Assembly (NCBI GenBank): GCA_002500765.1
Contig: DLSX01000002.1
Span: 1-10,064 of the forward strand
Source: Neorhizobium sp. UBA7851
GTDB lineage: Bacteria; Pseudomonadota; Alphaproteobacteria; Rhizobiales; Rhizobiaceae
DNA length: 10,064 nt
Reading direction: 5' to 3'
Below the pieces are notes generated by a model. It did not search any database and had not been told where the DNA came from. It saw nothing but the letters and a program-made list of their open reading frames with translations. Positions 6,640 through 10,064 of the stretch are shown here, one piece after another. The translations under genes were made by a program, and so were the position numbers. The number at the start of each line of letters is the position of its first letter. Positions within the stretch are counted from its first letter, which is position 1.

Positions 6640-7461
6640 TTACCAGAGATCGGCGTGACGGTTGACGTCCTTGTAAAGGAGATAACGGAAACGGCCGGGG
6701 CCACCGGCATAGCAAGCCTGCGGGCAGAAGGCCCTCAGCCACATATAGTCTCCGGCCTCGACCTCGACCCAGTCCTGATTGAGGCGGTAAACCGCCTTAC
6801 CTTCCAGAACATAGAGGCCATGTTCCATGATATGGGTTTCCATGAATGGAATGACCGCACCGGGTTCGAAAGTCACGATGTTCAGGTGCATGTCGTAGCG
6901 AACGTCGGAGGGGTCGATGAAGCGGGTCGTCGCCCAGCGCCCTTCGGTATCCGGCATCGGGTCGAGTACACACTCGTCCTCATGCGTGAATATCGCCGGC
7001 GGAGCTTCAAGCCCTTCCACGACCTTGAATGCCTTGCGCACCCAATGGAAACGGCAGGCTTTTTCGCCCTCGCCGCGCAACGTCCATTTCGAGCCGGCGG
7101 GAAGATAGGCGAACGACCCTTCTCGCAGATGATGCGCAGTACCCTCGAGCTCGATAGTCAGATCTCCCGTCACCACGAATATGGCCGCGGAGGCGCGGAT
7201 ATCCGGCTCCGGCCGGTTGCTGCCTCCGCCGGGCAGCAACTCGACGATATATTGCGAGAAAGTTTCGGCGAAACCAGAGAGCGGCCGGCTGATTATCCAT
7301 GCCCGGCTCTTTTCCCAGTGCGGTAAAACGCTGGTGACGATGTCGCTCATGACCGTTCGGGGGATGACCGCATAGGAGGTCGTGAAGACGGCCTTGCTGG
7401 AGAGAAGCTGTGTCTGCGGCGGCAGGCCACCCACCGCACTGAAATATTTGCTGTCGGTCAT
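6640..7461 (-). CDS. allE: (S)-ureidoglycine aminohydrolase, bicupin
   Basis: This 273-residue enzyme should release ammonia from (S)-ureidoglycine, giving (S)-ureidoglycolate, after allantoate amidohydrolase in allantoin/purine nitrogen use. It has two cupin domains, about 60-135 and 190-260. The C-terminal one carries the expected Mn-site residues: Glu208, His210 and His214 in METHIMEHGLYVLEG, and Gln248 in CPQACY. Lys264 (YKDVNR) matches the conserved Lys near the C-terminus. The overall pattern and length agree with E. coli AllE (YlbA, 261 residues) as I remember it. ATG at 7461 has GGGAACAG upstream. The other purine-degradation genes are not in view, so it is either a lone allE or the last gene recruited next to a sugar-acid cluster. 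It is divergent from the CBS gene, with 181 bp between. No clear sigma70 promoter is visible in that gap. Confidence 0.9.
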   Translation of the reverse strand: MTDSKYFSAVGGLPPQTQLLSSKAVFTTSYAVIPRTVMSDIVTSVLPHWEKSRAWIISRPLSGFAETFSQYIVELLPGGGSNRPEPDIRASAAIFVVTGDLTIELEGTAHHLREGSFAYLPAGSKWTLRGEGEKACRFHWVRKAFKVVEGLEAPPAIFTHEDECVLDPMPDTEGRWATTRFIDPSDVRYDMHLNIVTFEPGAVIPFMETHIMEHGLYVLEGKAVYRLNQDWVEVEAGDYMWLRAFCPQACYAGGPGRFRYLLYKDVNRHADLW

Positions 7462-7642
7462 GTCTGTTCCCTGATTATGCTGAATACGGTTTACGCGCGC
7501 CTCCCTGATTCATCAATCTGCAAACGAAAAGCCTCGTCCTCCTGCACCCCAGGCAGCGACGAAGTGCGCGTCGTGGCAGGCATGAGCGCGTGGTAAAAAG
7601 GAGATGTTGAAGAGGTAAACTCTCTAAAGGCAGGAGGAAAAA

Positions 7643-8107
7643 ATGAGTGTTCGGGTCAAGGATATCATGACGCGGGACGTGGTCACGGTCTCACCGGAGG
7701 ATACGCTGAAGGAGATCGCGGGGCTTCTTGTCAAACATTCCGTCAGTTCGGTTCCTGTCTGTGATGAAGCCAGGCAAGTCGTCGGGATCATCAGCGAACG
7801 TGACTTGCTACGCCCCTTTGGCAAGACGCTTGCCCAACGCCGGGACTGGTGGATCTCCGCCCTCGCCCAAGGCAATGACCTTGAGCCTCAATTCGAGATG
7901 TTGATCGGCGTAGACCAGCACCATGCAGCACTGTTGATGACAAATCCCGTCAAGACGACGACCGAGGAAACCGAACTGGCAGAGCTCGCCGAAACGATGT
8001 CGGAGAATGACATAAAGCGCCTGCCCGTTCTTCGTGATGGACGGCTCGTTGGTATCGTAAGCAGGGCCGACGTCGTTCGCGCGATAGCAGAATTCCCTGC
8101 AATCTAG
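7643..8107 (+). CDS. Tandem CBS-domain protein
   Basis: This 154-residue soluble protein consists almost only of two CBS domains, at about 6-58 (VKDIMTRDVVTVSPEDTL to GIISERDLLRPFG) and 96-149 (LLMTNPVKTTTEETEL to GIVSRADVVRAI). Such Bateman modules bind AMP, ATP or related adenosyl ligands and regulate partner proteins. The linker (59-95) includes RRDWWISALAQG, a feature shared by a rhizobial subgroup that I recall but cannot name. ATG at 7643 has a near-ideal AGGAGG (7632-7637) five bases upstream, suggesting strong translation. No partner enzyme or transporter is fused to it. Its TAG stop shares the palindrome CTAG with the stop of the convergent receiver gene, so the two genes overlap by four bases at their ends. 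Role unknown; a stress or redox/energy sensing function is only a guess. Confidence 0.9.
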   Translation: MSVRVKDIMTRDVVTVSPEDTLKEIAGLLVKHSVSSVPVCDEARQVVGIISERDLLRPFGKTLAQRRDWWISALAQGNDLEPQFEMLIGVDQHHAALLMTNPVKTTTEETELAELAETMSENDIKRLPVLRDGRLVGIVSRADVVRAIAEFPAI

Positions 8108-8490
8108 TCAGCGGCCGCGCTGCGGCTCGCACGTATACGCTTGATTTCATCGACCAGGCGTTGCGGGTGATAAGGTTGTTCCAGCGGTCCCTGTTCACAG
8201 AGATCGCCGGCAACCTGCGCCGTCTTGACCAGAGATTGCGTCAGGATGATCTCGATCGGTTGGCGCATTGAGCGAATATGGGTGGAGAGGTCGAAGCCGG
8301 TTCCATCCTGCATTTCGGTATCCGAGACGACGATATCGATCTCGTAATGGCCGATTGCGGTTTTCGCATCTTCCAGACCCGTCGCCTCGATGACGCTGTA
8401 ACCACATTCCCGGAGATATTTGGCGATCATGGACCGCTGCAGGGTATCGCTGCTCGCAACCAGGACCGTCTCGGTTTCTTCAGCTTGCAT
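8104..8490 (-). CDS. Degenerate single-domain response regulator
   Basis: This 128-residue protein is a stand-alone receiver domain with no output domain. Phosphoacceptor Asp57 (VVSDTEMQDG) and Thr84 (IILTQS) are kept. However, the first residue of the usual acidic pair is Ser14 (VASSD, leaving only Asp15), and the invariant Lys before Pro is Gln105 (LEQPYHP). Loss of that Lys usually weakens or alters phosphorylation-driven switching, so this may be a pseudo-receiver. The ATG at 8490 lies inside the end of the upstream receiver gene (11-base overlap), so translation is coupled and the two proteins probably act together, for instance as a phosphate sink, a competitor or a dimer partner. No kinase lies next to them. 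The 3' end overlaps the CBS gene by four bases. Confidence 0.86.
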   Translation of the reverse strand: MQAEETETVLVASSDTLQRSMIAKYLRECGYSVIEATGLEDAKTAIGHYEIDIVVSDTEMQDGTGFDLSTHIRSMRQPIEIILTQSLVKTAQVAGDLCEQGPLEQPYHPQRLVDEIKRIRASRSAAAD

Positions 8491-8890
8491 TTCGGTCAGC
8501 CTCCACCAGCTTGATCAGAGTTTCACCGACATTCCAGATCGGCTTGGTCAGCATGAGTTCGCACAGATGCGGATCGATCGAATGCAACTCGCGGCTTCCG
8601 GACATGATCACGATCTTCATCTCGGGATAGGTTGATCGCACGTAGCGCGCCAGATCGAGGCCGTCCGCCTGCCCCGGCATGTCGATATCGGTCAGAAGAA
8701 GGTCGAAGGTCACGCTGTAGCGAAGCAGTTCCATGGCCTCGTCGGCAGAGGATACTTCGACGACCTCGCAACCGAGACGTCGCATATTTTCTGCCGTATC
8801 GAGGCGCAGCAGAAACTCATCCTCGGCAATCAGGACGCGTATGGCAGCTTTCTCGGCACCCGCCGCCCCAGAGAAAAATGCAGGGAACAT
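8480..8890 (-). CDS. Single-domain (CheY-like) response regulator
   Basis: This 136-residue receiver-only protein has a canonical active site: Glu23/Asp24 (IAEDE), phosphoacceptor Asp68 (LLLTDIDMPG), Ser97 (VIMSGS) and Lys116-Pro117 (LTKP). About 16 residues (FPAFFSGAAGAEKAA) precede the receiver fold. ATG at 8890 is used because GAGGTGG lies just upstream and no later start fits. There is no output domain, so it acts by protein contact or phosphotransfer. Alphaproteobacterial regulators of this form are often paired with HWE-family kinases, but none is in the window. It is the first gene of a two-gene operon with the degenerate receiver. It starts 101 bp after the ABC transporter gene on the same strand and has an EcfG-like element upstream. 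Confidence 0.9.
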   Translation of the reverse strand: MFPAFFSGAAGAEKAAIRVLIAEDEFLLRLDTAENMRRLGCEVVEVSSADEAMELLRYSVTFDLLLTDIDMPGQADGLDLARYVRSTYPEMKIVIMSGSRELHSIDPHLCELMLTKPIWNVGETLIKLVEADRNAS

Positions 8891-8919
8891 TCCACCTCGC
8901 CCTCAAAATCCGTTTTCAG

Positions 8920-8944
8920 AATTCCCGAGACCTTTTTTGGTTCC
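8920..8944 (-). promoter_or_regulatory. Possible EcfG-like promoter before the receiver pair
   Basis: GGAAC (8944-8940) is followed by 18 bases and TT (8921-8920), fitting GGAAC-N18-TT. The bases before TT are AA instead of CG, so only the -35 and the TT agree. It lies about 30 bases upstream of the ATG at 8890, a sensible distance. Receiver-only regulators are common in stress regulons, but the motif alone is weak. Confidence 0.3.
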
Positions 8945-8991
8945 GCCATATCGAGATCACGAATAATGTCCGGACGATCTGCCAGGAGATA

Positions 8992-9771
8992 TCAGTAGGG
9001 GACGATCATTGGCCGATCCGTCAACGGATCAGGCATGACCAGAGCTTTCAAGCCGAAAGCCGCCTGCAGATTATCCGGGGTGACGACCTCTTCCGGGGTT
9101 CCCTCTGCCACCAGACCATTTCCGCCGAAAAGAACGAGGTGGTCGGAAAACCGAACGGCCAGATTGAGGTCATGAAGCACCGTGACGACCGTCGTTCCAT
9201 GATCACGATTGCGCTTCTGCAGCAGGGAAAGAACCTCAAGCTGGTGCGCGAGATCGAGCCATGTCGTCGGCTCGTCAAGCAACAGATAAGGTGTGTTCTG
9301 CGCCAGCACGAGCGCGATCCATGCCCGCTGGCGCTGACCGCCGGACAATTCGTCGATCGGCCGTTCGGCAAGCTCGCTCAACCCCACCTGCTCGAGCGCC
9401 TGCCGGCATATTCTGGCGTCCTCGTCGCTCCACGGCGCAAGCAGCCCGCGCCAGGGAGTACGGCCCCGTCTGACAAGATCGGAGACGGTAATCCCTTCCG
9501 GCGCCTTCGGCGATTGCGGCAGGATGGATAGACGGCGCGCCAGGGCACGCGTGTCGATCTCGCTCACATCGTCTCCGGAGAGCAGCACCTGGCCGGAGAC
9601 CGGCGCGATAAGCCGGGCCAGAGCCTTGAGAAAGGTCGACTTGCCACAGCCGTTCGGTCCGAGGATCGATGTCACCCGCCGATCCGGCACGGCAATCGAA
9701 AGCTCGCGGATAACCACGCGCTCGCGGTAGCCGAGTGTGAGGGATGTGGTGGTCAGCCCGGTTTCGGTCAT
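8992..9771 (-). CDS. Iron-siderophore ABC transporter ATP-binding protein (FepC/FecE type)
   Basis: This 259-residue cytoplasmic ATPase powers uptake through the FecCD-type permease encoded just upstream. ATG at 9771 is chosen over an ATG 36 bases further up: AGGAG lies next to it, and its ATGA overlaps the permease stop by four bases. Visible motifs are Walker A GPNGCGKST (38-46), Q-loop Gln86 (ILPQSPKAPEG), signature LSGGQRQRAWIALVLAQ (142-158), Walker B YLLLDEPT (162-169), the D-loop TWLDL and H-loop His200 (VTVLHDLN). The TTWLDLAHQLEVL pattern after Walker B is typical of ferric-siderophore, haem and B12 importers; siderophore is the best guess. All catalytic boxes are intact. The operon continues beyond the right edge, so the substrate-binding protein is not seen. 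Confidence 0.93.
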   Translation of the reverse strand: MTETGLTTTSLTLGYRERVVIRELSIAVPDRRVTSILGPNGCGKSTFLKALARLIAPVSGQVLLSGDDVSEIDTRALARRLSILPQSPKAPEGITVSDLVRRGRTPWRGLLAPWSDEDARICRQALEQVGLSELAERPIDELSGGQRQRAWIALVLAQNTPYLLLDEPTTWLDLAHQLEVLSLLQKRNRDHGTTVVTVLHDLNLAVRFSDHLVLFGGNGLVAEGTPEEVVTPDNLQAAFGLKALVMPDPLTDRPMIVPY

Positions 9772-10064
9772 ACTTCTCCTGCCTCCACTTCCTTCCAGAG
9801 CAGCCACAGCAGATATGGCGCCCCCATGATCCCGGTCATGACACCGACGGGCAATTGCAGACCGGGTATTGCCGAGCGCGATATGACTTCCGCCAGAACC
9901 GTTATCGTCGCCCCGGCTATCGCCGCCGCGGTAAGGCGCGAAGCAGGGTGCTTGACGCCGGCAATCCGCATGCCGAGCGGTCCGGCCATCATGGCGACGA
10001 ACGGTACCGGCCCCGCGACGGCCACGCCGACGGCGGCAAGAAGAACGCCGGTGCAGATCAGCCC
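9768..10064 (-). CDS. FecCD-family siderophore permease (C-terminal part)
   Basis: Ninety-eight C-terminal residues are visible; the frame is open through the right edge. The sequence has the FecCD C-terminal layout: a membrane helix (GLICTGVLLAAVGVAVAG), the cytoplasmic coupling segment (GPVPFVAMMAGPLGMRIAG), another helix (about LTAAAIAGATITVLAEVI) and the family ending LPVGVMTGIMGAPYLLWLLW. The coupling segment normally reads like FVGLxxPHLAR; here AGPLGMR replaces the common P-H/Q-x-x-R form, a variant worth noting. It overlaps the ATPase gene by four bases (ATGA), so the two are co-translated. It would form the membrane channel for an iron-chelate importer. Confidence 0.88.
   Translation of the reverse strand, partial: GLICTGVLLAAVGVAVAGPVPFVAMMAGPLGMRIAGVKHPASRLTAAAIAGATITVLAEVISRSAIPGLQLPVGVMTGIMGAPYLLWLLWKEVEAGEV

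Noticed and set aside
7506..7518. TGATTCATCA/GATT-CATC-AATC dyads in the allE-CBS gap, considered as FNR-like or LysR-like sites
   Set aside because: The arms are only four bases and the spacing does not match TTGAT-N4-ATCAA. Support is insufficient.
7572..7600. TGGCAGG...TGGTAAA stretch, considered as a sigma54 promoter for the CBS gene
   Set aside because: The -12 TTGC element is absent at the required spacing.
8632..9531. Long plus-strand open frame of 299 codons
   Set aside because: It is antisense to the ABC ATPase and a receiver gene, both of which have all their motifs. Its translation is Arg/Pro-rich with no domain.

Overview
The window reads as a chromosomal or megaplasmid segment of an alphaproteobacterium, most likely Rhizobiales and probably Rhizobiaceae. 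The reasons are the high G+C content, a uronate dehydrogenase that closely resembles the Agrobacterium type, and a promoter matching the alphaproteobacterial general-stress sigma factor EcfG/RpoE2 (GGAAC-N16-CGTT). I see no rRNA, tRNA, CRISPR array, insertion sequence or integrase. Coding density is high and every intergenic gap is under 200 bp.

Layout. Positions 1-132 (minus) hold the start of a small exported Gly/Ala/Val-rich protein behind an EcfG-like promoter. Diverging from it is a two-component pair with a one-base stop/start overlap: a membrane NarL/DegS-type sensor kinase (317-1717) and its LuxR-type response regulator (1717-2379). Converging on these is a minus-strand low-complexity Ser/Gly/Arg protein with a Tat-like signal (2404-2862), followed by an AI-2E/UPF0118-family membrane protein (2988-4043).

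The middle of the window is catabolic, all on the minus strand: ureidoglycine aminohydrolase (6640-7461, allantoin/purine nitrogen), uronate dehydrogenase (5696-6496) and alpha-ketoglutaric semialdehyde dehydrogenase (4180-5613). The last two are the first and last enzymes of the oxidative uronate route, which turns galacturonate or glucuronate into 2-oxoglutarate. The intermediate lactone-opening and dehydratase steps are not in the window. A sigma70-like promoter with a dyad operator candidate lies before udh, and a terminator-like hairpin follows the semialdehyde dehydrogenase gene.

The right end has a plus-strand two-CBS-domain protein (7643-8107) whose stop codon shares a CTAG with the convergent stop of a receiver-only regulator. 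That regulator (8104-8490) is translationally coupled to a second, canonical receiver-only regulator (8480-8890). The smaller one lacks key receiver residues. The window ends in a siderophore-type iron ABC transporter: an ATPase (8992-9771) and the C-terminus of a FecCD permease (9768 onwards).

No complete undescribed system is evident. The observations most worth following are the EcfG-like promoter(s), the paired canonical/degenerate receivers, the udh promoter/operator, and a 25-bp direct repeat spaced by 42 bp upstream of the Ser/Gly/Arg protein.
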